Origin: Streptomyces sp. LHD-70
Lineage (GTDB): Bacteria > Actinomycetota > Actinomycetes > Streptomycetales > Streptomycetaceae
Assembly: GCF_031157275.1 (NCBI RefSeq)
Contig: NZ_JAVIFW010000006.1
Span: 310,001-374,000 of the forward strand
Direction: 5' to 3'
Length of the DNA: 64,000 nt
Both the position numbers and the translations under genes were made by a program. Below, piece after piece: positions 17,908-26,823 of this stretch (positions are counted from its first letter, which is position 1; each line of letters starts with the position of its first letter). The notes under the pieces were generated by a model that saw only the letters and a program-made list of their open reading frames with translations, had not been told where the DNA came from and did no database searches.

Positions 17908-18729
17908 ATGGACCGCGAGAAGATCACGCTGACCGGCGCTCAGGAGACCATGCTGGCCACCCTCTACGGGCGCGCCTTGGACAGCCGTTCGCCACGCTCC
18001 GTCCTGCACGACGACGAGGCGGCCCGCGCCGTGCGGCGCATCGACTACGACTTCCGCAAGACCGGCGTCAAAGGCACCTCCGCGGTGGGCGTCGCCCTCA
18101 GAGCCCGCCAACTCGACGACTGGACCCGGGAGTTCCTCGCCGAGCAGCCCTCGGCCACTGTGCTCCACCTGGCATGTGGCCTGGACACGCGCGTGCACCG
18201 GATCGCGCCCCCGCCGAGCGTGCGCTGGATCGACGTGGACTTTCCCGAAGTGATCGAACTGCGCCGCCGGTTGCTCAGTGAACCCGACGGCGTGGACTAC
18301 CGCATGATCGGCTCCTCCGTCACCGAGGAAGGCTGGCTCGAACAGATCCCTGCGGACCGCCCCACCGTGGCGGTCTTCGAGGGCCTCTCCATGTACCTGC
18401 GCGAGGCCGACGCCCGTCGTCTCATCCAGGGGATCACCGCCCGCTTCTCCAGCGGCCGCCTGCTCTTCGACGTGTACGGCACTGCAGGCATCCGGCTGCA
18501 GAAATGGGTGCCGGCCGTGCGCAACGCCGGCGCGACGCTCCACTGGGGAGTCGACGACCCCAAAGCTCTGGAGTCCTGGGCCCCGGGGCTCACCCTGCTC
18601 GACTCGGTGCGGAGCGTCGAGGTGCCCGGACTTGACCATCTGCCCCCATCGGGCCGCCTCGGCATGCGTCTGCTCGCCCATATCCCCGTGATGCGCGACG
18701 TCGGCCGCATGCTGCGGTACGGGTTCTGA
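17908..18729 (+). CDS. Class I SAM-dependent methyltransferase, LCMT/TcmP-like
   Basis: A 273-residue methyltransferase of the leucine carboxyl methyltransferase-like family (PF04072 type). The SAM-binding region shows VLHLACGLDTRVHR near residue 86, then WIDVDFPEVIELRRRLL near residue 110, and FEGLSMYL near residue 155, all family hallmarks. In Streptomyces such enzymes include TcmP-like polyketide O-methyltransferases, but no biosynthetic genes adjoin. It stands alone with about 110 bases before it and 200 after. Confidence 0.87.
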   Translation: MDREKITLTGAQETMLATLYGRALDSRSPRSVLHDDEAARAVRRIDYDFRKTGVKGTSAVGVALRARQLDDWTREFLAEQPSATVLHLACGLDTRVHRIAPPPSVRWIDVDFPEVIELRRRLLSEPDGVDYRMIGSSVTEEGWLEQIPADRPTVAVFEGLSMYLREADARRLIQGITARFSSGRLLFDVYGTAGIRLQKWVPAVRNAGATLHWGVDDPKALESWAPGLTLLDSVRSVEVPGLDHLPPSGRLGMRLLAHIPVMRDVGRMLRYGF

Positions 18730-18930
18730 ACTCCGGAAGGCAGAACCCAGGCGGCGCAGCAGCGAGGGGAGTAAGAGCTCCAGGCGGGCAAGGAGTCGGT
18801 CAGGGAATCGGGAGGGGTGCCCGGAGAGGGGCGGGGCTGGCCGTCGGGGAGGGAAGGCGGGCCATCGGGAAGGGAAGCGGCATGCGGCATTCCGTGGCGG
18901 CCCGCCCGAGGCGCCACTTACCGTAGGTGC

Positions 18931-19362
18931 GTGATCGAGTCCTGGGATCCAGCAGCACCGGGCGTGCTGCGGCTGCCGTCGGGCCGCCTGGTGCGCGGGC
19001 GCGGCCTGCGGAAGCCGCTGCCCGACGGGCCCCTGCCCACGTACTCCGTGCTGCTGCTCGGCAAGCAGCCGACCGCGACGGAGTGGGAGTCCCGCTGGCT
19101 GCGCTGGCCCGACTTCCGGCTGCCCAGCGATCGGGCCGAGGCCGCCTCCGTGCTCCGCAACGTCTGGGAGCGCGCCGCGTCCGAGCGGGTCGAGGTTGCT
19201 TGTGGCGGCGGTCGCGGCCGCACCGGCACCGCGCTCGCCTGCCTCGCCGTCCTCGACGGCGTACCGCCCGCGGAAGCGGTGGACTTCGTGCGCCGTCACT
19301 ACGACCGGCATGCCGTGGAGACGCCCTGGCAACGTCGGTACGTACGCACCTTCAGTGGGTGA
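18931..19362 (+). CDS. Protein-tyrosine-phosphatase-like protein
   Basis: A 143-residue protein with the PTP P-loop VACGGGRGRTGTALA: Cys91 and Arg97 form the CX5R signature, although the usual His before Cys is Ala. The remainder (WLRWPDFRLPSDRAEAASVL, then FVRRHYDRHAVETPWQRRYV) fits the compact dual-specificity-like phosphatases common in actinomycetes. The product is presumably cytoplasmic. GTG 18931 is used; longer frames upstream run through low-complexity GGGAGGGAAGGC repeats and are rejected. Confidence 0.82.
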   Translation: MIESWDPAAPGVLRLPSGRLVRGRGLRKPLPDGPLPTYSVLLLGKQPTATEWESRWLRWPDFRLPSDRAEAASVLRNVWERAASERVEVACGGGRGRTGTALACLAVLDGVPPAEAVDFVRRHYDRHAVETPWQRRYVRTFSG

Positions 19363-19944
19363 CTGCTTGCTGTTGTGGCCGTGATACATGGGCATGCTCG
19401 CCTTTGCTGAGTCCGGCCGCGGAGCGGCGTGATGGAGAACAGGACGGTCTGAACAGTTGGCTGCCGTGCCGATGCCGACACGCAGGGATTCAGCCGGAAT
19501 GCGCGATGCGCGCAACTGATGGGTCGCTCGTGAGCGGTCGGACGCGAGGAGAGAAGCGAAGGGGGAAGCGGGGGAGGGGAGAAGCGGCGGGAGCTCGGTG
19601 GCACTCACGTGCCTTGTGTTGCTCCCGCTCCGGCTCTCCCGTCGTCCCGCTTCCGCTCGCCCGTGGATTGACGGGCTCAGCGAGTTCAGCGGATCTGCGG
19701 GCTCTCTGCCGTTGCGCGGCCGACAAGTCGAGGGGTGTCGGACCCTCGATCTGCCATGACGAAGAAGGTAACAGCCGCCACTGACAACGGACTTGGCAGC
19801 GGCCCTGACCAGGCGTTTCGACACGCGGGGTCGAGTCGGCGTCCGAGATCGCAGATAAACGCCCGTCTCCGTACGAAATGAGTCACTCTTTCGTGAATCG
19901 TTCCGTGGTCGGCCGCGGGGTAGAGCATCACGCGGAGGCGAGCC
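19363..19944. other. 582-base region without a recognised gene
   Basis: Codon bias is flat in all six frames here, base composition is slightly lower in GC than the surroundings, and no hairpin with a long stem was found. A purine-rich GGAGAAGCG-type stretch lies near 19550-19590. The right end should hold the promoter of the PDZ protein gene. A degraded gene is possible but I see no recognisable remnant. Confidence 0.5.
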
Positions 19945-20598
19945 ATGGAAGAGACAGTGTTGCGTCCCAAGCCGATGCCCGGCCATGCCGGCGAGGCCAC
20001 AGCCGGGTGTCGGCCCCGACCCGTCCGACGGCGCGGCAGGCGGCTGTTGACCGCTCTGCTCGGCGTTCTCGTCGCCGTGATGCTCGTGCTTGCCGGGGTC
20101 GGCCTGGGCACCGTCGGGGCGACGGTCATCGGCATGAGCCGCCTCGCCGACCTGAAGCAGCAGGCGTCAGGAGGTCAACCATCGGGCCCGTCGGGAGAGC
20201 TGGGAAACCCGAGCCGGAAGGGGACCTCGCACGACTCCGGCTCGCCGTCGAGCCAGAAGCCGCAAGGCGGCCAGGAGGGGGCGGTGGGAGGCGAGGCGGC
20301 TGTGAACGCGGATGCCGCGAGCGAAACGGCGCGTGCCACGCTCGGCGTGGAGGTCGTCGACCTGCCGACAGGATCCGGCGCGCAACTCGTCGGCGTGCAT
20401 GTTCCCGGGCCTGCCTACGCCGCGGGCCTGGTGCGTGGCGATGTGATCCTCGCGGTCGGCGACGTGCGGACAGTGTCTGCGGCCGGCCTCGCCGCGGCCG
20501 TGGCGAAGGCGCGCTCCGGAGCCGCCCTCACGCTGACCGTGCGAGACCGCACCGGTGAGCGCCGGTCGCTCGTCGTCACGCCCGGGGTGGCGACGTAG
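19945..20598 (+). CDS. Membrane-anchored PDZ-domain protein
   Basis: A 217-residue protein: an Arg-rich cytoplasmic N-terminus (RPVRRRGRR), one membrane segment (about 35-62), a Gly/Ser/Gln-rich extracellular linker (about 72-125) and a C-terminal PDZ domain (about 130-213) with TLGVEVVDLPTGSGAQLVGV and PAYAAGLVRGDVILAVGD. There is no protease domain, so it resembles the tail of a DegP/HtrA protein without its catalytic part and might recruit an envelope protease. ATG 19945 is preceded by GGAGG 8 bases upstream. It stands alone, convergent with the next gene. Confidence 0.82.
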   Translation: MEETVLRPKPMPGHAGEATAGCRPRPVRRRGRRLLTALLGVLVAVMLVLAGVGLGTVGATVIGMSRLADLKQQASGGQPSGPSGELGNPSRKGTSHDSGSPSSQKPQGGQEGAVGGEAAVNADAASETARATLGVEVVDLPTGSGAQLVGVHVPGPAYAAGLVRGDVILAVGDVRTVSAAGLAAAVAKARSGAALTLTVRDRTGERRSLVVTPGVAT

Positions 20599-20613
20599 CC
20601 CGACCTGGGTTGT

Positions 20614-21369
20614 TCAGGTGGACTGCACACTCCGGAAGTGCGTGATCAGGCGCCCTTCGTCGTCAAGTACATGGAACGCGAACCCTGGGTCGGCCGCGCG
20701 GTCCGCCACCTCGGCGCTCTCCCAGGGCAGTTGCAGCGTCCACGTCACACCGGGCCCGACGACGAGCGGGCGACCCGCGAAAACCGTGGCCGCAGGAGAG
20801 TGTGCGTGGCCGGTGATGACCGCCTTGACCTGAGGTCGGCGGTCCAACAGGGCGGTGAGGTGCTGGGGTTGACGCAAGGGGTAGGCGTCCGGCAGGGGGT
20901 GGTGCACCGCCACCGGCGGATGGTGGAAGGCGAGCAGGGCGGGCATGTCGGCACCCAGGTCGTCGAGCGTCGCCTCGATCCAGGCGTACGTCTCCGCGTG
21001 GAGAAGGCCGTCGTCGCGGCCGGGGATGCTGGAGTCACACATCAACACGGCCGTGCCACCGATGCGATGGACGGTGTTCACGGGTGCGTCGGGGCGCTCT
21101 GTGGCGGTGTCGCCCAACAGGGCCTTGCGGTAGGGCGCGCGCACATCGTGGTTGCCTGGGCAGGTGAGCACGGGGAACGGCGCCTTCAGGATGCGTGCCG
21201 CCTCCTCGTACTCGTCCTCCGTGCCGTGGTCGGCGATGTCCCCGGTCACGAGGAGGGCGTCCACGCGCGTGTGCAGGCTGTTCAGCCGCTTCATGACCCG
21301 CTCGGCGCGTTCGGTCGCGCGTGGCGTGCCGTCCAGGTGCAGGTCGCTGATCTGTGCCAGTACGAGCAC
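20614..21369 (-). CDS. Calcineurin-like metallophosphoesterase (CpdA-like)
   Basis: A 251-residue metallophosphoesterase with all metal-binding motifs: DLHLDG (about 9-14), GDIADHG (about 43-49), GNHD (about 73-76), FHHPP (about 148-152) and GHAHS (about 187-191). Length and motifs resemble cAMP phosphodiesterase CpdA and related enzymes. The true substrate (cyclic nucleotide or other phosphodiester) is not determinable. It is divergent from the Xaa-Pro peptidase gene across about 240 bases that include an AT-rich promoter-like patch. Confidence 0.9.
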   Translation of the reverse strand: MLVLAQISDLHLDGTPRATERAERVMKRLNSLHTRVDALLVTGDIADHGTEDEYEEAARILKAPFPVLTCPGNHDVRAPYRKALLGDTATERPDAPVNTVHRIGGTAVLMCDSSIPGRDDGLLHAETYAWIEATLDDLGADMPALLAFHHPPVAVHHPLPDAYPLRQPQHLTALLDRRPQVKAVITGHAHSPAATVFAGRPLVVGPGVTWTLQLPWESAEVADRAADPGFAFHVLDDEGRLITHFRSVQST

Positions 21370-21426
21370 GGTGTGATGCCTCCCCCTGGCAGGCCGACGG
21401 TCACTTCGTGGCGCCGCGACCTGTGG

Positions 21427-21463
21427 TTAATGGTTGTTGATCATCTAAGCATTAGTTGTGCGG
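21427..21463. promoter_or_regulatory. AT-rich promoter region between divergent genes
   Basis: A conspicuous AT-rich segment (with TTAATGGTTGTTGATCATC then TAAGCATTAGTTG) lies between the metallophosphoesterase and peptidase genes. Several -10-like hexamers are possible on both strands and TGATCA is palindromic. I cannot pick the exact promoter. Confidence 0.4.
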
Positions 21464-21611
21464 GTGGAAAACCCTTGGTGCGACGGAGTCCCGGACCTGA
21501 CCATGGGCCATGTTCGGCACACTCATCGCCCTCATCGGCCCGCTCGCGCCCTCATCGCGACACGGGCGATGATGCCTGCGGGGAGAGTCCCGGAACGCCC
21601 AGGAGGCAGCC

Positions 21612-22736
21612 ATGACATCCGCGCCCGCGCCGTTCACCGCCGACGACTACAAGGCCCGTATGGAGCGAGCCGCGCAGTCCGCGGCAGACGCCGGGCTGGC
21701 AGGCCTCCTCGTCGCCCCGGGGCCCGACCTCGTGTGGCTCACCGGCTACCAGCCCACGGCCACGACGGAGCGGCTCACCCTGCTCGTACTGGCTGCCGGG
21801 CAGGATCCGATCCTCGTCGTCCCCACCTTGGAGGCCCCGGACGCCGAGCGCGCCCCCGGAGCGCCCGCCGTCACCCTGCGGGACTGGACCGACGGCAAGG
21901 ATCCGTACGCCGTCACCGCCCCGCTCCTCGACGTCGACGGCCGGTTCGGCATCAGCGACAACGCCTGGGCCATGCACCTGCTCGGCCTCCAGCAGGCACT
22001 GCCCGGCACGTCGTTTGCATCCCTCACCGAGGCCCTGCCCATGCTGCGCGCGGTCAAGGACGCTCATGAGCTGGAACGACTCGCTGCTGCGGGCGCAGCG
22101 GCGGACGCCACCTATGAGGAGATCCTCAAGGTGCGGTTCTCCGGTCGCAGGGAGCTCGATGTGGCGGCCGATCTCGCCGACCTGCTGCGGCAGTTCGGGC
22201 ACTCCCAGGTCGACTTCACCGTGGTCGGTTCGGGCCCCAACGGTGCCAATCCGCACCATGAGGCGGGCGAGCGGACCATCGAGAACGGTGACATGGTCGT
22301 GCTGGATTTCGGCGGTCTCAAGCACGGCTACGGCTCGGACACTTCACGCACCGTCCACGTCGGCGAACCGAGCGCCGAGGAAAAGAAAGTGCACGATCTC
22401 GTGCGCGAGGCGCAGAACGCGGGGTGCGCTTCCGTGCAGCCGGGAGTTGCCTGCCAGGAGATCGACCGGGTCGCGCGCACAGTCATCGATGAGGCCGGCT
22501 ACGGCGAGTACTTCATCCACCGCACCGGGCACGGCATCGGCGTCACCACCCACGAACCGCCCTACATGATCGAGGGCGAGGAACTGCCGCTGGTGCCCGG
22601 CATGTGCTTCTCCGTGGAGCCCGGTGTGTACCTGCCGGGCCGGTTCGGCGTACGCATCGAGGACATCGTGACCGTCACCGAAGAGGGCGGTCAGCGCCTC
22701 AACAACACGGCGCGCGAGCTGACGATCGTCGAGTAG
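21612..22736 (+). CDS. M24-family Xaa-Pro aminopeptidase
   Basis: A 374-residue M24 metallopeptidase that removes N-terminal residues preceding proline. The N-terminal creatinase-like domain spans about 1-140. The catalytic domain carries the five metal ligands: two Asp in [16 protein letters not shown], His in HRTGHGIG, Glu in [10 protein letters not shown] and Glu in RIEDIVTV. It is cytoplasmic, without signal peptide. GGAGG is 7 bases before the ATG. No neighbouring gene suggests a specific role. Confidence 0.92.
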   Translation: MTSAPAPFTADDYKARMERAAQSAADAGLAGLLVAPGPDLVWLTGYQPTATTERLTLLVLAAGQDPILVVPTLEAPDAERAPGAPAVTLRDWTDGKDPYAVTAPLLDVDGRFGISDNAWAMHLLGLQQALPGTSFASLTEALPMLRAVKDAHELERLAAAGAAADATYEEILKVRFSGRRELDVAADLADLLRQFGHSQVDFTVVGSGPNGANPHHEAGERTIENGDMVVLDFGGLKHGYGSDTSRTVHVGEPSAEEKKVHDLVREAQNAGCASVQPGVACQEIDRVARTVIDEAGYGEYFIHRTGHGIGVTTHEPPYMIEGEELPLVPGMCFSVEPGVYLPGRFGVRIEDIVTVTEEGGQRLNNTARELTIVE

Positions 22737-22865
22737 CGCGCGCTCCGGCCGCGACCGCCTGCGCACGCTGCCCGGCGCAGATCGCACGGCCTGGGGCGGG
22801 CCCGCCCCAGGCCCCGGGGGAGCCGCCACGCCAGGCGGCCCTCCCGCGGCCCGAGGCGGCCGTTC

Positions 22866-24818
22866 TCACTGCAGCGGGCCGAGGACCACACACGACTCCG
22901 CGGGCAGGTGCAGGATGCCGTCCGCGGCCGGAGCCTCGATCGGTTCCCAGGAGGCGAGCACGCAGGCCTTGCCGCCCAACAGAGGGATCGCGGCAGGCTC
23001 CTTGGCGAGGTTGACGGCGATCCGCAGGTCTCCGCGCCGGAACACCAGCCACCGTGCCGCCTCGTCGTACGCGACCCGCACGGCCGCCAGGTCCGGGTCG
23101 CGCAGGTCGGACTGGCTCCGTCGTAGCGCGATCAGGGTGCGATACCAGGCCAGCACGCGCGCGTGGTGCTCGTTCTGAGGCTCGTCCCAGTTCAGACAGG
23201 AGCGGTTTCTGGTCTCCGGATCCAGCGGGTCCGGGATTTCCTGCGCCTCCCACCCCTGTGCTGCGAACTCCCGCTTGTGGGCCCGGCGTACGGCATCGAC
23301 GCTCTCGGGGTCCGGGTGGTCCGTGAAGAACTGCCAGGGTGTTCCGGCAGCCCACTCTTCACCCATGAACACCATCGGCGTGCAGGGCGATGTGAGTGTG
23401 AGTGCCGCCGCGCACGCCAGCAGGCCAGGTGCGAGGGACGCTGAAAGCCGGTCTCCTTGTGCACGCTTTCCCACCTGGGCGTGGCTCTGCGCGTACCCCA
23501 CGAAGCGGTGCGCGGGGGTACGCGCCCGGTCTGCAGGGCGGCCGTGACCGCGGCCCCGCGCGGTCGAATAGCCACCGTCGTGGAAGAACGCGGACGTCAG
23601 CGTCTTGCCGAGCGCCTTGAGGGGAGCCGGTGCGAAGTCGGCGTAGGGGCCCTGTTCCTCGCCGGTCAGCGCCGTGTGCAGGGCGTGGTGGAAATCCTCG
23701 TTCCACTGGGCGTGCACGCCGAGCCCGCCCTCCTGGCGCGGCGTGGTCAGACGCGGATCACGCTGCTCGGAGTCCGCGACGAGGAACAGCGGTCGCCCCA
23801 ACTCGGCTGCGAGATCGTCCACTTCCCCGGACAACTCCTCCAGGAAGTGGCACGCGCGCGTGTCGCGCAGAGCGTCCACGGAATCCAGGCGGAGCCCGTC
23901 GATCCGGAAGTCCCGCAGCCAGGAGAGGGCACTGCCGATGAGATACGAGCGCACCTCGTCGGACCCCTCGGCGTCCAGGTTGACGGAGTTGCTCGGTCCG
24001 GATCCGCTCACGAAGTACGGTCCGTACGCGGCGAGTTGGGTCTTCGACGGATCCAGCTGATGGTGCACCACGTCGAGCACCACTCCGAGCCCCAGCCCGT
24101 GTGCGGTGTCGACAAAGCGCTTCAGTGCGTCGGGCCCGCCGTAGGGCTCGTGCACAGCCCACGGGGATCCGCCCTCGTACCCCCAGCCGTGCCGCCCCGG
24201 AAGCGGGCACAGGGGCATCAGCTGGACGTGCGTGGCCCCCAACTCGGCCACATGGCCCAGGCGTTGCGCAGCGGCGTCCAGAGTGCCCTCTCGGGTGAAG
24301 GTGCCGACGTGCAGCTCGTAGAGCACTGAGGCGCCCGTGAGCGGCTTTCCCGGCCACGGTGTGCGCCAGGTGTACGCCTCGTGGTCCACGACGGCGCTGA
24401 GCCCGCTCGGGCCGTCCGGCTGGCACAAGGAACGCGGGTCGGGAAGAACCACCGCTTCGCCGGATCCGGAGCCTGACCCGGAGCGGGCATGGGATCCGAC
24501 GCCGGATGGGGCGTCGCCATCGCCGCCGCTGTCGCCATAGCCGTCGCTGTCGCTGTCGTCGTTACCGTCTCCGTCGACGACGTACCCGTACCGCGCGCCG
24601 TGTTCCGCCTCTGCCTCGGCCACCCACCAGTCGCGCCGTTCCGGATCACGCTCCAACGCGCGCGTACTGCCTTCCAGTTGGAGCGTAACCCGGTCCTGCG
24701 CCTGTGGTGCCCACACCTCGAACTGCACGGACGGCCCCCCGTCTGTGTTGCCGGCCGACGTGTCCGGCCGGACGCTGTCAGTGACCTCGCCCGACCATGG
24801 TGCTGCACCAGAGATCAT
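22866..24818 (-). CDS. TreZ-like (maltooligosyl trehalose trehalohydrolase family) protein, probably inactive
   Basis: About 650 residues, clearly of the TreZ branch of GH13: N-terminal VQFEVWAPQA domain, LYELHVGTFTREGTLDAAA, and LFMGEEWAAGTPWQFFTDH-like C-terminal region. The nucleophile Asp is kept (GLRLDSVDA), but other GH13 residues are lost: region I reads DVVHHQ instead of DVVHNH, the general acid Glu is Asp (FLVADSEQRD where VAESD is usual), and the region IV Asp is Ala (SHAQVGKR for THDQVGNR). An Asp/Gly/Ser-rich insert lies near residues 80-120. No treY adjoins. It is probably a pseudoenzyme or has another role. The start is uncertain (GTG 24878 also possible). Confidence 0.85.
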   Translation of the reverse strand: MISGAAPWSGEVTDSVRPDTSAGNTDGGPSVQFEVWAPQAQDRVTLQLEGSTRALERDPERRDWWVAEAEAEHGARYGYVVDGDGNDDSDSDGYGDSGGDGDAPSGVGSHARSGSGSGSGEAVVLPDPRSLCQPDGPSGLSAVVDHEAYTWRTPWPGKPLTGASVLYELHVGTFTREGTLDAAAQRLGHVAELGATHVQLMPLCPLPGRHGWGYEGGSPWAVHEPYGGPDALKRFVDTAHGLGLGVVLDVVHHQLDPSKTQLAAYGPYFVSGSGPSNSVNLDAEGSDEVRSYLIGSALSWLRDFRIDGLRLDSVDALRDTRACHFLEELSGEVDDLAAELGRPLFLVADSEQRDPRLTTPRQEGGLGVHAQWNEDFHHALHTALTGEEQGPYADFAPAPLKALGKTLTSAFFHDGGYSTARGRGHGRPADRARTPAHRFVGYAQSHAQVGKRAQGDRLSASLAPGLLACAAALTLTSPCTPMVFMGEEWAAGTPWQFFTDHPDPESVDAVRRAHKREFAAQGWEAQEIPDPLDPETRNRSCLNWDEPQNEHHARVLAWYRTLIALRRSQSDLRDPDLAAVRVAYDEAARWLVFRRGDLRIAVNLAKEPAAIPLLGGKACVLASWEPIEAPAADGILHLPAESCVVLGPLQ

Positions 24819-24921
24819 TTCGCCGGTGAATCCAGCACAATCCAGCACATCGATGTGGCCGAAAAGGTGCGGGATCACTGGGGTCTTACTGCGGCATCGA
24901 TATGGCTGGAGGCAGGCCGCT

Positions 24922-25824
24922 TCAGACCAGGTCGATGCGCTTCTGCGTCACCGGATAGCCCGCCTTCGCGAAATTCGCCGCCATGGGGAAGTTGCCGACA
25001 TCCGTCGCCGCGACGACGCGGTCGGCGCCGCGCTCGCTGAGGAAGTGTGTCGACTCGGCCAGCAGGTCGTACGCGTACCCGTGACCGCGCTGCTCCGGCA
25101 CCACACCGATGAACCCGGCGGCGAACCCCGACGGGATGCGGCATGGCAGATGCAGCCCCACCAGCTCGCCCTGCTCCGTGAAGGCCAGCTGTGGCCAGAC
25201 CTCGGGGCACCAGTGGATGTACTCCAGCTCCTCCCGTGCTGCCTGTTCCACACCGCCCGCCTCCTTGGCGCGCAAGGCGTGGGCGTCGAGGGTGTCGGCG
25301 TGGATCCTGCGTAGTGCGTCGAGAAGGAGCGCGTCGTCGTGCTCCTCGCGGAACCGCAGTCGGGCGGGGCGGACCGGAAGCCCGCAGTCCGGGGTCCACG
25401 CGTACCGGAGTCGTTCCACGAGCGGCCGCTTGCCCGCCGCCTCGGCCGCCGAGATCCGCGCCTGAGCCGCTGCGGTGGCCTCCGGGCGCTCTCGCCAGTC
25501 CGAGGGCAGGATCAGCTCGTAGTCGACGTCGAAGGGCGCTTCACGCAGCAGTGTGACGGCCGCGTCGTGCTCGCCGTCGGCGAAGTCGAACCAGTTGAGG
25601 TTCAGCGGTGTCGTGTCCTGCGGTGAGCCCCACCAGGCGGCCCTGGCCACGACTTTGCCGTCGCGCAACGCCACGTAGGTCCACTCGGGCAGATAGTCGC
25701 CGCCCGCGGCCCGTGTGCGGTACTCGACGCCCATGACGGCGCGGCCCGCGAGACCGGGGTCGGAAAGGGAGTTGAACAGATGCGCGTCTTCTTCGGTGAG
25801 CGCGCGGATGACCAGATCGGTCAT
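24922..25824 (-). CDS. GNAT-family N-acetyltransferase
   Basis: A 300-residue protein with a C-terminal GNAT domain (about 165-300): GLHLPCRIPSGFAAGFIGVV followed by the acetyl-CoA loop EQRGHGYAYDLLAEST, and the final VGNFPMAANFAKAGY typical of beta-6/beta-7. The N-terminal half is likely a degenerate GNAT repeat, giving a tandem arrangement. Substrate unknown. The ATG is preceded by GGAGGA with ideal spacing. A small open frame with an excellent ribosome site (25861-25920) lies directly upstream and is probably a leader peptide. Confidence 0.85.
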   Translation of the reverse strand: MTDLVIRALTEEDAHLFNSLSDPGLAGRAVMGVEYRTRAAGGDYLPEWTYVALRDGKVVARAAWWGSPQDTTPLNLNWFDFADGEHDAAVTLLREAPFDVDYELILPSDWRERPEATAAAQARISAAEAAGKRPLVERLRYAWTPDCGLPVRPARLRFREEHDDALLLDALRRIHADTLDAHALRAKEAGGVEQAAREELEYIHWCPEVWPQLAFTEQGELVGLHLPCRIPSGFAAGFIGVVPEQRGHGYAYDLLAESTHFLSERGADRVVAATDVGNFPMAANFAKAGYPVTQKRIDLV

Positions 25825-25860
25825 GGAGAGTCCTCCGGAAGTGAAACGGAACGCTCCCGT

Positions 25861-25920
25861 TCAGACCAGGGACGCCGCACGGACGGGGCGGGAGCGCAGT
25901 GGCAGGGTCGTGCACTTCAT
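25861..25920 (-). CDS. Candidate 19-aa leader peptide upstream of GNAT gene
   Basis: The frame MKCTTLPLRSRPVRAASLV has a near-perfect ribosome site (AAAGGAGG, 8 bases before ATG) and stops 36 bases before the GNAT start. Between its stop and the GNAT ribosome site, AACGG and CCGTT can form a small hairpin. High GC at third positions supports translation. It contains Arg (3) and Leu/Val but no run of a single amino acid, so an attenuation signal cannot be named. Confidence 0.5.
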   Translation of the reverse strand: MKCTTLPLRSRPVRAASLV

Positions 25921-26139
25921 GGCTCTCGCCTCCTTTCCGCAGTTCGCAAGCAGTGGCGTCGCTGCGACCTTATGGGCGCCGCGCACCTCCGTCCAGTGGT
26001 TTTCGGTCGCCGCAGTGCCGGATCCGGCCGCAGCCCCGGCCCGTCAACCGGCGTACGGAACAGGGTTCGTGCTGGTCAGCGACGGGCGAAGTTCCGGGTT
26101 TTCTGGACACTCCGGCGGCCCTGTCCGACAATCGCGGAC
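25921..26139. other. Divergent promoter region, GNAT leader and FHA gene
   Basis: The stretch holds the ribosome site of the leader peptide at its left end and the promoter for the FHA gene at the right. GTG 26140 has no ribosome site, so the FHA transcript may be leaderless with its promoter near 26090-26130. No hairpin was seen. Confidence 0.4.
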
Positions 26140-26691
26140 GTGACGCCCTCCTTCGAGTTCCCCACGTATCCCGCGCGGCTCTCGGACGCCGAACGCGACA
26201 AGGCGCTGCGCGCGCTGCAGGATGGCGTGGTCCAGGGGCGACTCTCGCACGACACGTACGTACGCCGCATGGAGCTCGCACTCGTCGCGCGGCGGGCCGA
26301 TCAGCTGGCCGCGTTGACCGCCGATCTGCCTTCCGCGCAAGGCCGTTGGAGTGCGCTCGTGACCGGCGCGGTCAGCGCCGCGTCGGCGTTCACCGTGCGG
26401 GTGCGTCGCGCGTGGCAGTCGGAGCGGCTGCCCAAGCTGCTGCTTCCCGAGCCGGGCCCCTATCCGCTGCGTATCGGCCGCGACCCGTCCAGCGGTCTGC
26501 GGCTCAGCCACGACACCGTCTCGCGCGTGCACGCCGAGCTGCGTATGCAGGGCGGCCACTGGGTGCTGCGCGACCTGGGCTCGACCAACGGCACGACCGT
26601 CAACGGCCGCCGGGTGGTCGCTGCCGCGGTGGTGCGAGATGGCGACCATGTGAGCTTCGGCTCGATGAGTTTTCGGCTTGCTGTGCAGTGA
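26140..26691 (+). CDS. DUF1707 and FHA domain protein
   Basis: A 183-residue protein with an N-terminal DUF1707 domain (about 8-58: LSDAERDKALRALQDGVVQG then LSHDTYVRRMELALVAR) and a C-terminal FHA domain (about 105-183) showing RIGRDPSSGLRL, SRVHAEL and DLGSTNGTTVNG, the phosphothreonine-binding loops. A central segment (about 68-90) is moderately hydrophobic. FHA proteins read out Ser/Thr kinase signalling; no kinase is in the window. GTG 26140 lacks a ribosome site, suggesting leaderless translation. Confidence 0.9.
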   Translation: MTPSFEFPTYPARLSDAERDKALRALQDGVVQGRLSHDTYVRRMELALVARRADQLAALTADLPSAQGRWSALVTGAVSAASAFTVRVRRAWQSERLPKLLLPEPGPYPLRIGRDPSSGLRLSHDTVSRVHAELRMQGGHWVLRDLGSTNGTTVNGRRVVAAAVVRDGDHVSFGSMSFRLAVQ

Positions 26692-26765
26692 GTTGTGACG
26701 GGTCAGGCTGTACGTGTGTGGGCGCCGGAGCTCGTTCCTGCACGCGCGTAGGTGCGGGAGTTCGC

Positions 26766-26816
26766 CTGCACGCGCGCGTAGGCGCGGGAATCCTCCTGCC
26801 TTACGCGCGCGTGCAG
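26766..26816. terminator. Bidirectional terminator, 15-bp perfect stem
   Basis: CTGCACGCGCGCGTA (26766-26780) pairs perfectly with its complement at 26802-26816, with a 21-base loop. It lies between the convergent FHA and M14 peptidase genes, ending 8 bases before the M14 stop codon side. A partial copy of the left arm occurs at about 26739-26752. Confidence 0.88.
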
Positions 26817-26823
26817 ACCTGCG

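Noticed and set aside
15628..19986. Open frame of 1452 codons on the minus strand
   Set aside because: It is a GC-rich shadow of several plus-strand genes (TetR, NUDIX, methyltransferase, phosphatase) with no recognisable domains; the third-position GC is on the other strand.
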